64,000 nucleotides of DNA from Aquatica leii (GCA_035610365.1 CM069436.1:43841117-43905116); one strand, 5' to 3'. Positions 33,774-44,895 are shown, counted from the first letter of the stretch. Numbers and translations are program-made. Notes: generated from the letters alone by a model not told the origin.

Positions 33774-34224
33774 AAATATTAAGATTTATAAGAAAAAATG
33801 AAAGGAGGAGCAATTGATAGAGAAAGAAATGAAAGAACTGGCCAATAAAATGGATATAGCAATAGCAAAGAAAAGATACAAGGAAAAAAATTAAAGGAGT
33901 ATAGAGAAAAGAGGAATAAATAATGCAGGGAAGCCAGGCAGGAAGTAAAAAGAGGTAAAAGTGGAAAAACAAAAATTCCTATTCAGGAATATAAAAGATT
34001 ATGATCACAAAATAGAAAAAAGTGTGGTAAAAGAAAAGACTTGGAGGAACATATAAACATAAAGGAAACATATGGAGCTTTTTGAATAAGGAAAAAAAAA
34101 TTGCTAAAGAAAAGGGATCCAAACTGATATGAAAAAATGAAGAAAACAATGCGTAGAGGTCTTAGAGGTGGAAGAAGAGAGGAAAAGACGAGGGAGCAGT
34201 ACAGCTATACAGTAAGAAAAAATA

Positions 34225-35510
34225 AAAAAAACATTAAAAAAATTAAAAAAAGGAAAGGCAGAAGGAACGGATGGGACACAAGAAGATCAATGGAAATATA
34301 CAGAAAAGAGAACGAAAGAAAGAATAAGGAAAATTTTAAATAAGATACGGTCTGATGAAGGGTTTTTGGATAATTCAAAAAAAGCCCAGTTTACAAAAGA
34401 GGAGACAGAAGAGAGGTAAAAAACTATAGAGGTAAAAGTGTGGCAAATGTGAGATATAAGATTTATATGTCAATTTTGCAAAAAAAACTGAAAAGAAAAA
34501 TGGAGTAAAAAAGATCTTACCAGACTGGTAGACAGAATTTAGAAAAGGGAGAAAGGCATTAGATAATGTATACATATTAATACAGATAGTAAACAAAGAA
34601 TTAGAAGTAAAGTGAGGGAAAGTTTTTGCGTTATTTCTGGATATAAAAGCAGCGTTTGATAATGTAAGTAGGAGTAAATTATAGAACATATTAAGAAAGA
34701 AACAGATAGAGGAAAAACTAGTTAGGAATATAGAAGAAATATATAAGACAAAGTGCAAAGTAAGAATAGATAAAAAGTTAAATGAGGTAATAGAAAGTGT
34801 AAATGAAGTGACTTATTTGTGTTATCAAATCAGATACGACAATAAAGATGATGCAGATATAAAGTGGAAGATAATAGGAGAGAAAGAGTTCGGGATGCAA
34901 ATAAAAGCAAGAAACTGGTTGTTTAATAAATTAATAAAGAGTGTGAATGGGAGGAATTAGAAAAAGTGCAAGAAAAATACTGGAAATGGACGTTAGGATT
35001 AGAAAGGGAGACGTCAGGGTACATAGTAGAAGAGGACATGAAGTTAGAAAAGATAAGAGTACAGACGGGGAAGAGAGCAATGTGTTACGAAAAACAATTG
35101 AAAAAAAGAGAAGAATGTAAATTGCTTCAGATGTGCTGGAGAGAGCTAAAGAAAAAATAAATAAATATGGTAGGAATAAAAAATAAAAGATGAAATACAA
35201 TGAGAGATATACAAATGTGATAGATAATATTCCAAAGTACATAAGAGGCGAAAAAAGCTTGAGATTAAAAAGAATGTTCGCAAAGTTTAGATGCGGGAAT
35301 GAAGAGCAAGAGAATAAGTATTGAAGGGAAGATAAAGATAAGAGATGTAGACTATGTAGAAAGGGGTGGGAAACATAGAGCACATGTTAAAGGAATGCAT
35401 AGAACTAAGAGAAGAAGAAGGTTGGAGATTTTGGGAGAAAGAAGAGAAAGAGTGGAATGGATGGAAGAGGTAATAAAAAGGAAAAGAAGATTACATGTAG
35501 TGTAGCAGAT
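34225..35510 (+). pseudogene. LINE reverse transcriptase and C-terminal segment
   Basis: After frame correction the plus strand reads KKGKAEGTDGTQEDQWKYTE, VKNYRGKSVANVRYKIYMSI, TEFRKGRKALDNVYILIQIV, KVFALFLDIKAAFDNV (RT motif A with its Asp), then IESVNEV followed at once by TYLCYQIRYDNKDDADIKWK. In relatives the YxDD box lies between these last two blocks, so the active site has been deleted. The C-terminal part has WTLGLERETSGYIVEEDMKL, LRLKRMFAKFRCGNEE, a CRLC block and EERVEWMEEVIKRKR. The order fits the RT plus Cys-containing tail of insect LINEs that encode the endonuclease seen upstream. Confidence 0.8.
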
Positions 35511-36118
35511 GTATTTGTATATAGAGCATTGTGTTATAATATAAGAAGGCCGCGATTTGTATTCTAAAACGGCACCACTACCGCCATATTGTTGATACAT
35601 TAATGTCATTCTATTGTCCAATGTTAGTAGTTGCTTTTTTTCAAAGTTTTATAGTGATTTTTTGTGTTTCTTAATATATTTTTTTAGTTTGTAATTAAAA
35701 AAATTTAAGACACAATGGTTTTGTGTGTTTTACGTAGTTGTAATAGTAGAAAAGGTGTAAATAAGAAGGTATTATTGGAAACTACGTTTCACAGATATGT
35801 ACACAATATAAGCAGAACAATATTAAAGAAATTTATACATTGACACAACGATAATTTTTTTTTAGTTTGGTTATTAAAAATCTATTTTAATAAAATTTAA
35901 ATGTTACATTATTGTTTTTTAATATATTTCATTTGAAATGTTGCATATTATTAACGAATTAAAGTTAACACGACATTTTTACAATTTCGTTTGTTTTAAG
36001 GTAAGAAATGCGGAACTTTATTTAATTTTTCTCAAGAATTGTAGAACTATGAAAAGTACTGTTAACATTCTTACAATTGTTTTTTTAATTTATAGAACGT
36101 CCTGCTAACTTAGGGACA
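35511..36118. other. No gene recognised
   Basis: AT-rich spacer between the LINE and the mariner-type element. Confidence 0.5.
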
Positions 36119-36120
36119 TA

Positions 36121-36610
36121 CACAGTGTGTCCCATTGTGAGTGGCATTGCATGGGTATCTTTGTTATTAATGAAGATATCGATTCGGTTAAATGGGCAAT
36201 TATGTAGGGTTTTCTGTGCTGATTTAGATTATCTTTAAAAATAATTATAATTCCGAGCGGTCTCGAAGTTAAACGAAGAAAACCAAAAAATGCATTTTTT
36301 GAAATAGTCTAATATTTTGCTTATTCTAACAGTTACAAAAATTTTTTTTAGCGAAATTTATTTATTTCATTGTAACAAACTAATTTATGTTTTCTAAAAA
36401 TTTATCACAAATACCGTTTTCGAGATATTAGTAGCAACTTTCTTATTTTAAATGGGCGCCATCTTAGATCTTCACATAAATAGATTGTATTTTTTTTCTG
36501 TGTTCAACAACGTATGTTTTAAATAACGGATATCAACAAACTTGATATTAATTAAATCAAAACAAGTTAGTCATGAAAACAAATGAAATTTAACAGAACT
36601 TGCTAAAACA
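36121..36610 (+). repeat. Left inverted arm of the mariner-type element
   Basis: Pairs with about 36890-37310 in reverse complement. Identity is clear at the outer end and through the GAGCGGTC and CCGTTTTCGAGATA blocks, and fades near 36610. Confidence 0.7.
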
Positions 36611-36639
36611 AATAACTTCCCATACTGTCAGATCGTTTA

Positions 36640-36856
36640 GTTTTATTAGTTTGTGCATCAAATCGGTGTTTTATCAGTTTTTAATGATAAATTAATCAAT
36701 TTTATTTATAATAATGTTGAAGAGTTACAAGAATCCGTACAAGAAGCTTTAAATAGTGTTAATCGTCATACATTGCGTAAAGTAACCACAAGTATTTTAA
36801 AGCGATGCCAGTTATGTTTAGCAAACAACGGACAGCATTTTGAACATTTGCTTTGA
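36640..36856 (+). pseudogene. Mariner-like transposase, C-terminal fragment
   Basis: The frame reads NNVEELQESVQEALNSVNRH, TLRKVTTSILKRCQLCLANN and ends GQHFEHLL before a stop. E.L...V......IN...L..V...F..R...C....G.HFEHLL is the terminal segment of DDE_3-type mariner transposases common in insects. The upstream catalytic domain is missing. The frame is open from 36653, so this fragment is less decayed than most, but it cannot act alone. Confidence 0.7.
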
Positions 36857-36889
36857 TTAAATAATGTGATAGTAGTTTCAACCTTTTCT

Positions 36890-37310
36890 TATATTCATGT
36901 TTAATCAAATTTGTTTTGCGTTTTGTTAAAATTCATTTGTTTTCATGGCTTACTGAGTTTCATTCAAATCATAATAAGATTGCTGTTATCCTCCATTTGA
37001 AACATAGGTTGTTATACATTATTGAAAACAGAAAAAAACTCAATCTATTTATGTCAAAATCAAAGATAACGCCCATTTAAAATAAGAAACTTGCTACCAT
37101 TATCTCGAAAACGGTATTTGTGATATTTTTTTACCAAACATATTAGCCTTTTTCATTTTTCGGTTTTTTTCGTTTAACTTGGGGACCGCTCGGAATTCGA
37201 ATTACTTTTAAAGATAATCTAAATCAGCACGAAGTTTTCTTTTATTTCTTTTCTTCTTTAATAATAACAAAGATACCTATGCAATGCAACTCAGAATGGA
37301 ACACACTGTA
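36890..37310 (-). repeat. Right inverted arm of the mariner-type element
   Basis: Mirror of the left arm, ending CACACTGTA before TA. The 89-codon minus-strand frame 37242-37511 runs across this end into the next element and is not a gene. Confidence 0.7.
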
Positions 37311-37443
37311 TAATATTGTAACCTGTATAATATTTAAGTTTGATATAACAAAATTGCACACTCTTAGATATACGTTTTTAAACGTACTTAGGTAAGAATG
37401 TCTTCTGGGTTTGAACCGTGTCATTGTTGTTGTAACCAAAGTT

Positions 37444-37484
37444 TCCAACGTTTCGCCCACTTTCGTAAGGGGCTTCATCAGGGA
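37444..37484 (-). ncRNA. Hammerhead-like motif in terminal repeat of element 2
   Basis: Minus strand: UCC, CUGAUGA, extra A, stem GCCC/GGGC around a loop, GAAA, CGUU, GGA. Stem II is 4 bp, stem III 2 bp (AC/GU), the flanking UCC/GGA gives a 3-bp stem I, and the cleavage triplet would be GUU, an allowed NUH. This mirrors the layout in Penelope copy A. Confidence 0.45.
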
Positions 37485-37609
37485 GTGAGATAAATCGCAA
37501 AACTCAAACAAGCAACCGAAGTCTAACTAAGAATTTCTCAAAAGTTAGGTTATCCACTTGTGAAACAAGCCATAATCTAAACTCTCAAAAAGTAAAAAAA
37601 CTTTTCATC

Positions 37610-37985
37610 TCAAGGTGTATACCAAATTCCTTGTTCATGTGGTTTAGTCTACATTAGTGAAACCGGTCGTTCCGTCATTACTCACATTTCAGAACATGAT
37701 TGTTGTATAAGAGAAAGGTATATTTCCAAGTCTGCGGTTGATAAACATCATTTTACTACAGGTCACAAGATAGATTTTGATTATGTTTTGTTGATAGCCA
37801 AATCTCCATTTTTTTCAACAGGAAATTTTGAGATAGCATAGAAATCAACAAACACCCCAATAAGGTCAATCGCGATCGTGGTTTCGAGCTATCTCCTCTT
37901 TGGTTCCCGGTCATTAGTCATTTATCAAAAACACGCCCCTTATCAACCGTAACCAAATCAGAGTCGAGCTTTTTCAGAGTTTAGA
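37610..37985 (+). pseudogene. Penelope-like GIY-YIG endonuclease (element 2)
   Basis: Plus strand: SQGVYQIPCSCGLVYISETG, RSVITHISEH, KSAVDKHHFTTGHKIDF, KSPFFSTGNFEIA, then after a frame change EINKHPNKVNRDRGFELSPL and WFPVISHLSK, ending FFRV before TAG. These are the full set of blocks of the Penelope GIY-YIG nuclease: GVYQI and the Y-I-S/G-E-T-G-R strand, the central SAV..H....H.I.F block and the E(I)xK.....NRD.G..L block. The only clear lesion is one frameshift/stop near 37839, so decay is modest. The usual YIGETGR reads YISETGR. Confidence 0.85.
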
Positions 37986-38079
37986 CTATGGCTTGTTTCA
38001 AAAGTGGATAACCTAACTTTTGAAAAATTCTTAGTTAGATTTTGGTTCTTTGTTTGAGTTTTGCGAATTATCTCACGCG

Positions 38080-38114
38080 CTGATGAAGCCCTTTACGAAA
38101 GTGGCCGAAACGTT
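38080..38114 (+). ncRNA. Hammerhead-like motif, second terminal repeat
   Basis: CUGAUGA, extra A, GCCC...GGCC, GAAA, CGUU on the plus strand. Compared with its inverted partner, stem II has lost pairing (GGGC changed to GGCC) and stem I bases no longer pair, so this copy is probably inactive. Confidence 0.35.
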
Positions 38115-38180
38115 GGCAACTTCAGTTACAACAACAATGGCACAGTCCAAACCCGGAAGACATTCTTAACTTACTATATA

Positions 38181-41100
38181 TTCCGGCTGTGGAAGCCTTT
38201 GCCATTACGTTTTTATACGTGTTAAATAATGCTTGAATCTAGTTTTTCAGCTGCATACGGTAAAATATTAAATACGCATGCTTCATTTTGCGTAAAATTT
38301 TTGGAAAAAATAAAATTCGCGTATGATTATATACACAAACTTTTCAATTCAATTTTCGAAAAAAATTAAAATTTGAATATAATTATGCAGACCTATAGGT
38401 TTTCAATATTTTATTTAAAAATTGCATAAATATTTTACGTAATTGTTATAATTATTGCGACAACGCCTTAGAAATGCCGTTTTTTTTGTATACAAATACA
38501 ATAGGCATCATTATTTTTACGAAGCAAAATGAGAAAAAAGTGCATTAAATAGTTTTACTATAAAATTCAAAATAATTGTACACACATTGCAATTAGTTAT
38601 TAATTCGTAATTGCAATGCTGTTAACAAGTTTACAAATTACGTTATTTTTAGAAAATGTAATTTATGTAATTATTGATATAATTTAACTTTGACATTATG
38701 CGACTATTTCTTTTATGGCACTAGATAAGAAATAATACGGGTAGATAAATGCTGTCGCTAATTTGCAGTCGTTATATAATTTGCTAATAGCTTTTTTTTC
38801 TTATTTGTTTACATATTAACATTTTGTGTTTTATACGACTTTAAAATAATGTATTCCGTTACATACATTCTAAACAAAAAAGTAGACAGACTTATTAAGT
38901 ACTAAATTAAACATTTTTTAAATAAAATTAAATTATTGTATAGATACCACCTTTTATTTTAACAATAAAAAAAATTAACTAAAAGCAAGTTTTAATTCAT
39001 AATCAAATTGTAGGTAACACATGTCAACATTTTTAGTTTTGCTACCTACTGTTTTGTAGAGTCTTCTCAGACACCAAAAAATTTACTTCAAGATATTATT
39101 GTTTTAAGTTTTTAAGAGATTTTCAAAATAGCATTAGTATAGCAAAATATTATCTTTTTAATTTTTAGGTAATCTTACTAACCCAATTAAACGGTTAGAA
39201 TTAATAGTTAACAATTATTTCAAATCTTTTAAGGAATATGTAGTCTTTGCAAGTGTAATTTTGATTTGAATTATTTCACATCAATGAAGAATTTTTTTAA
39301 TTTATGATAAAACTTTTTAATGTTTTTTATTTTATTTATAAAAAATAGAAAAATACACATATATTCATTAATAAGCTTACGCTCATGTATAGGCTTTGCT
39401 TAGCCTCTATTTTTGTATATTAATTATAGGTTATTCGAGTTTATCACATTGTTACATTAGATTGTCATTGCTTTAAAATTCTAAAACTGTAACATGAACA
39501 TATTTGACCTGAGAAGTATTTTATACTTAATCTATAAGCAATGCACACAATATTCTGTATTTGATACGTGTGTGGTACATAATCGCAATTTTCTTCCATG
39601 TGACATATCTGATACATTTTTTTTTACTTAATTTGTATACATCATATAGTGCATATTAGATATATTTTTGATACATATACAATGTTGTTGACATTCATAC
39701 ATCTTTGCCATGTAAATGAGATGTCTGTGTAATCCGTTTGAGAAATATGAAATCTTTGTAGAATATATGTAACGTCTAAATTTCTGTTAACTAAAACAAT
39801 TTAAAAGAAAGTTACTTAAAAGATTACAGCACAAATACTTGACTCAAATTCGATTAGTTTTTATATTTGTACGCTTAGTAAGATACAAAATAAATAAAGT
39901 TATTTATGTACATACAAACTTTTTTGCCATCTATTATAAACTAAAATGTTATAAAATAAAAAAAAGGTCAATTAATGTGGAAAATAATACTTGTTCTTAA
40001 GAAGTAAAGATGCTATGAAAGTAAATGAAGACCAAACCATGTATGTAATTTCTATGTATACTATATATAATATGGATAAAATTTTATATATTTTTAAATT
40101 TATTCAACTGTAGTTTTTAAAGTTTTTTAATACGAAATGCTACTATATAAAAAAACACCTTATATAGTAATCATAATTTTCTTACCAATTTTCTTCTCGG
40201 GTTTGCTTGTATACGTAAACAATAATCTATTTACATTAATTTTTTAGCTGAATTTTCACAATACACTTCTTTAGAGTGAAACATTTTATCATTGTACCTT
40301 AAAAATAGTTATTTTGCATATTCAGCTTTATTTTTGCAGTGTTATTTATTGATCTAAGTATTTGGAAGTATGTGGGTTCTTAGAATAACAAATTTACTTA
40401 ACTACGTCTCATGTGAGAACGTGTAGTTCTTAGAACAGTGAATTAAACATTATAAAGTTATTTTTTATTTCTTTTTATTAACGGTGTCAACAAACTATTT
40501 AATTCTACAAGTCTGTAATTTTTTATTTTTTGACACAAAATTAATTTTTTTTTAAATTTAAAATTTTTTTGCTTATATTAATGCTATGATTTTACCTTCG
40601 AATCTAACAACCTGTTAATCAGATACACGGTGTATGTATTTATTGCTTTCTAATTAATAAACATTTTGTTGTTGTTTTTAAATGTCGGATATTGTTATTG
40701 TTTGGTTATTGTTATCAGAAACACCAAGTCCCAACGTAATTCTATTAAACGATGTGCAGTGTACTTAGTGTTTTAGAAAACACCAATTTAGAGTTAAAAT
40801 AAAATAATTCAATAATTGTCTATAGAAAATTAAATTCACGATTCTAGTAAATATTAAATTGAACTTAAAAAACATGATGTCAATATTTGCTTAAAAAAAC
40901 TAACATAAATTAACGTGCATAAATGCAGTTGATTCTCTAATCTATGTTTGCGTCAGTGTTGCATATGGGCTGAACTACAGTAGTAGAACGGTTACATCAG
41001 ACGAAAACTAGTTTAATTCCAGCATAGAAGCTGTAATGAATCCTCTTTAGTTTAATTAAAGACATGTTATTGCTACACGATCGCTTCAGACGTTTAATTA

Positions 41101-42545
41101 AGTATTTTTATTTAATCTAGTTGTTAGATGCACTTGTAAGCCAAGAACACGAACAGTATTAGAAATAATAACATTGATAATTACATTATGTAAACAAAAA
41201 ATAACGTACCGTAACTACGTCAGTTGCAAGTGCAAAAAGGTTAGTTTCAATCACGTTAGATAACGTTTGATTTCCGGAAAATAAAAGAAGAGATTGTGGT
41301 TACACATAAAACTTTATTGTTAGTGCGCAATCAACGCTATCGGATCTGATAAATGTAAAAATTTTACATTAGATTAGTCTGTTTAAAGCATTAATTTTTA
41401 GTATCTGCAATCAATAAGTATAATTACTTTAATAATTATTTAAAATTCACTAACTATTTATTACAAAAATTTATTTTGTACTGGAACCCAGAAAATTAGT
41501 TTTGTTATGAAACTGTTTCTTATAAATATGATTCTTTTCAAAAAATGTTTAAACAAATTAGCATACTTGACAAATACATATATTGTATAATAATAAACAA
41601 AGTTTAAAGAGACTTAAAAGCAGATACGAATATTCATGATTTATTAACTGCAGAAATATTTATAAAGTAATCCATTTTTTTTTAATTACGTGTTATTTAT
41701 TTGCTGATTTTGTCTATAATACTTATTTGTATCACTAGTCCAGAAAGTGCTATTTTGGTAGTATGAGCATATTTGTTGGCCGAGGTGAAGCCGAGGCCTA
41801 CAAAACGCGATTGTGACACATGTAAACTACATCAAAACGGATGGAAGCACAGAAAAAATTGAAGATTTTTTTCAAGATAACTGAAACAATTTTTATGCAA
41901 CTGTTTTCAGTAGTAATTCTTCAAGCAGGCGCGCAGCGTCGATTATACACTTTTGTTTATAATGTTGATTATTTTCGTAACAAGTTTTCGATTTCGACCA
42001 TTTTTAAGATATAAAAAATGCCAAATAAATTTAGCTTGTAAACGAAGAAGAAGAAAGTTTAAATTTTAAGAGCTAGTAACCTTATCAAATATTAATAATT
42101 TATTACAAAACCTGGTAAGCTAACAAAATGGTAAAAAATAAACAGAATGAGACGTCAGTTATATCATATTTATTATAGAAGATTTTGGCGTTTGTAAAGA
42201 CGGTATAATACTGACAACGTTTGTACTTACAAACTGCGAACTTACTTTTAAGTGAAGTTATTATTTAGATTATGATGCAGACTAATAAATTTATAGAAAA
42301 ATAGGTTTATTGTACGGCCAACTCTGTGACTGCAAAACTATTGATGTTGTTAAATTCGAAGCATTGTCACGTGCAAGTTTAGAAAATGTTATTGACCGTT
42401 CGCGTGTATCTATATTTCTAATAATTATCTGTTAAGAAGATAAAATTCTGTTACAGTTCATTAATGCAAATTTTTTTCGTGCTAAGGACAAACCTGCGCC
42501 AATAAAAAATGTTTTGCACAAATTTCCTCAAACTTTTGATTGCTT
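38181..42545. other. AT-rich DNA, no gene recognised
   Basis: 4.4 kb of background. A short GC-rich block GGCCGAGGTGAAGCCGAGGC (near 41778) stands out but has no partner. A 42-codon open patch (about 42314-42440) and a second short one (about 42470-42545) look protein-like but are not recognised. Confidence 0.45.
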
Positions 42546-42547
42546 TA

Positions 42548-42900
42548 TACAAGGTGTTTCATTAATAATTGGAAATATTTTAACTGTAAAATTCTAAGCT
42601 CAAAATATTAAGATTTAACTCAAATCATTTTGATAAAATGTGACTCCTTACTCAATTACAGTGTTTCATTTAAAGATTTAAAAATTATTTTTGCTTAGTA
42701 TTTTAAAACTATTTGACGTATCGTTGTCATATTTGACAGAAAGTGTAGGTACTGTAAACTCTACTCAATTATGTAAAATAAACGTTTCTGGCTACCACCT
42801 AAGGCGTATGATAGAAACAAGTGAGTGGTTGAACTTTTCCAAACTCTACGCCACTGGCGGAATTGTTCTTGGGACATGATGTTGGTATTTCAAGTTAAAA
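42548..42900 (+). repeat. Possible interspersed repeat
   Basis: AAGGTGTTTCATTAATAATT (about 42551) and a second, similar AGTGTTTCATTTAAAGATTT (about 42660) give an internal duplication, followed by a less AT-rich block to 42900 containing TTCTGGCTACCACC and TCTACGCCACTGGCGG. ACAGGGTGTTTCATT-type ends occur in insect mariner-like elements, but I cannot define termini here. The 62-codon frame 42691-42879 lies inside and is unrecognised. Confidence 0.25.
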
Positions 42901-43083
42901 TACATTTACTTTGTGGTTTTTTTTATTGTTTTTTTTATTCAGCCAGTAGACTTAACGTATTCCTCTGCGACTTGACGTAATAAATACAAATAACTTTATC
43001 AAATAAAATACAAGGTATCATTACATAAAACTATATTTTTAATTAATAATCCTAATTTTATTCAATTATAATAAATTTAGAGA

Positions 43084-43176
43084 TTATTTCATTTTTTTAA
43101 TTTCTTGATGCTGACGTTCTCTGACCCTCTTTAGCCAGTTTTTTATACTTTTTTTCCCATTTTTTTTAAGTGGTGC
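43084..43176 (-). CDS. Candidate terminal coding exon with splice acceptor
   Basis: On the minus strand TTGCATTGTTTCAG (a good acceptor) is followed by a 30-codon frame beginning APLKKNGKKSIKNWLKRVRE and ending QHQEIKKMK with a TAA at 43084-43086. About 25 bases further on is an AATAAA. Acceptor, short basic helical C-terminus, stop and poly-A signal come in the right order for a last exon. I do not recognise the peptide and found no upstream exon; a Lys-rich frame of this length can arise by chance in AT-rich DNA. Confidence 0.3.
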   Translation of the reverse strand, partial: APLKKNGKKSIKNWLKRVRERQHQEIKKMK

Positions 43177-43179
43177 CTG

Positions 43180-44850
43180 AAACAATGCAACTACATAAGA
43201 GATAGTAATTGTCATGTAAAGTTGATAAAAAAGTTGATACAAAAAACTTATTTTGGTATTTCTATGTAGTCAGAATTTGCATTTTTCTAAATTAAAGAAT
43301 TGATAAATTGATACTTCTGGTTATTTTGTAGAATTATTGATTGATCTTTTTGACGATTCTATTACTGATTAAATCATAAGAGATCGATTATAACCAGTCA
43401 AAAATGGTATAAATCGTTTTTAAAAAAATGTTGTCAGTTTTGCAAATTCATTAAGAATTTTTATACGTGTTACATTTACGTTTTATCAGAGGATTGTGGC
43501 AAAAATAAAATTATTTGTTTCGTTTATTCCTAAACGTATTTTTAACTGTTCAACTAATTATTGTGGAAACAATAATACAATACCAGAAATCCACACACTA
43601 ATCATAACCATGAATTAAACCGTTGTTATCAAGAAAACGATAATTAATAAGATAATTCAAAATAATAATTATAAATGATAACTTTTATACATTACAAATA
43701 AATACAAGGTACCAAAAACTTACCAAATAAATTTACTTATGCACAAAAACACCCAAAAAACATTGGATAATAAAAAAAAAGAACAGATAAATAGTGAGAA
43801 CACCAACAAAACATAGTGCAAACGGTGCAAACAGTCTACCACTTTGATATACCAAAGAAGTGTGTGGTTCTCTAGTAGGCACCAGAGAACAAAAAGGAAA
43901 GTGAGCACGCGCACTAAGTTTGCATTCGTTACGTTTATGTGCGAAAACCAATTATCGGTATGGTTGAAGTAAATCACATACATCCACATCTTCAAAAGAT
44001 TTGTTACATCAAAAGAAAGATTAACCAGAGTAACCGAAATTGATGAATGGATAATATTTATTTAACTGTCTTATATTTATATCATTAATTAATTTATATA
44101 CAATGTATGTATAATCTTGTTCTAATTTTATTTGATAAGTAATTATAAATAAACATTTGCATTAGGTAATATGCAAAACCTTCTTTTCAATTTTTTTAAA
44201 ATTTGATTAGAAATATAAATTGACAAACGCCCAAATTTATTTTCCTGTATATTACATCTCATCGTACGTTCTTCCTTGACATCCTGAGGACGTCCTGTTA
44301 AAGATATCTTAAAGAGGTCCGTTTTAAATACCATGATGTAGAGACATCATTTAGACATAAAAAGAATGTTCCTGGGACGTCGTGTGTTTACTGGGATAGT
44401 ACAATTTTTAATTGTTTAATAGTTTTCATGTAAATAACCTACTCTGTAACGATAAAGTTATTATTTTTTAAGATATTTAAAGTTAAACGTAAGGCTGCGT
44501 AGTTATTTTGATTTTATTGTGTATTAATTTTGATGTTTTTGGGTCATCGAATTGCATTTATTACGCAAATAAAATTTTAATCTGTATTAACAAAAAACGT
44601 AACTTATTCTTTTTCTCCTTCCTAGGTTAATATAACACTTGAATTACTTTTCTAACTCTGTAATGAAGAGGGGCATCAAAATAATTAAATTTTTATCATC
44701 TTGACTGAAAAATTAGAAATTGTCACGTTTACGTTCGTTAGCGTTTAAGTTTTGTCATATTCTTATTTTTAATGTAATTTATTTCTTAATTTTAGTTGTT
44801 GTTGTGACCGTTTCAAAGTGTAGTCCTGAACACACCACTCTATAAGTTTA
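43180..44850. other. No gene recognised
   Basis: AT-rich background. Two overlapping minus-strand frames (43720-43995 and 43733-43951) are hydrophobic and unrecognised; overlapping frames of similar length argue that both are chance. Confidence 0.45.
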
Positions 44851-44858
44851 AATTAGGC

Positions 44859-44895
44859 CTGAAGATGTGCGCACGCAGCCACACGAAACGTAGTC
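44859..44895 (+). ncRNA. Hammerhead-like box, degenerate
   Basis: CTGAAGA, extra T, a GTG...CAC stem (or TGTG...CACA), GAAAC, a GTA loop, GTC. Stem III would be 2 bp closed by GUA, and the cleavage triplet GUC is intact. Stem I pairs poorly (one G-C). It is the same general design as the Penelope boxes in this window, with no coding part beside it. Confidence 0.35.

Larger units (their letters stand above)
32230..35510 (+). mobile_element. Non-LTR retrotransposon (LINE), near full length, decayed
   Basis: A 3.3-kb element on the plus strand: coiled-coil ORF1-like segment, EEP endonuclease, RT and a C-terminal Cys-rich segment in the order of an insect LINE. The plus strand is conspicuously purine-rich (Lys/Glu/Arg codons) across the element and not outside it. 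Many single stops and frameshifts, plus a deletion through the RT active site, make it inactive. Open frames on the minus strand here (for example 34375-34758, 34931-35383) are Leu/Ser/Phe-rich mirrors of the purine bias. The clade (R1/I group versus jockey group) is not settled from sequence alone. Confidence 0.8.
36121..37310. mobile_element. Mariner-type DNA transposon with long inverted arms
   Basis: Ends read CACAGTGTGTCCCATT (left) and, in reverse complement, TACAGTGTGTTCCATT (right), each next to TA (36119-36120 and 37311-37312), the target duplication of Tc1/mariner elements. Inverted similarity continues inward for several hundred bases: TGCTGATTTAGATTATCTTT, TTCCGAGCGGTC, ATACCGTTTTCGAGATA and TTCTTATTTTAAATGGGCG occur in both arms in mirror order. 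The short centre holds only the C-terminus of a transposase. The element is therefore internally deleted; the arms make it foldback-like. Confidence 0.85.
37375..38180 (+). mobile_element. Penelope-like element 2 with inverted terminal repeats
   Basis: An endonuclease fragment is bracketed by two copies of a roughly 190-bp terminal repeat in opposite orientation: 37380-37580 reads, in reverse complement, the same as 37983-38172. Shared blocks include GGCTTGTTTCA, AAAAGTGGATAACCTAACTT, CTGATGAAGCCC, CGAAACGTTGG and CCGGAAGACATTCTTA. Penelope-like elements are known to carry terminal repeats in direct or inverted arrangement, often with hammerhead motifs. The RT is missing, so the interior is almost wholly deleted. 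It lies 65 bp from the mariner-type element. Confidence 0.85.

Noticed and set aside
32230..35621. Long Leu/Ser/Phe-rich minus-strand frames (101 to 150 codons)
   Set aside because: Mirror images of a purine-rich LINE on the plus strand, where stops are rare on the opposite strand.
37242..37511. 89-codon minus-strand frame
   Set aside because: Crosses the mariner right end and the Penelope terminal repeat; it cannot be a gene of either.
41770..41805. GC-rich block with GGCCGAGG and CCGAGGCC as a regulatory hairpin
   Set aside because: Pairing is partial, there is no second copy and no associated gene.
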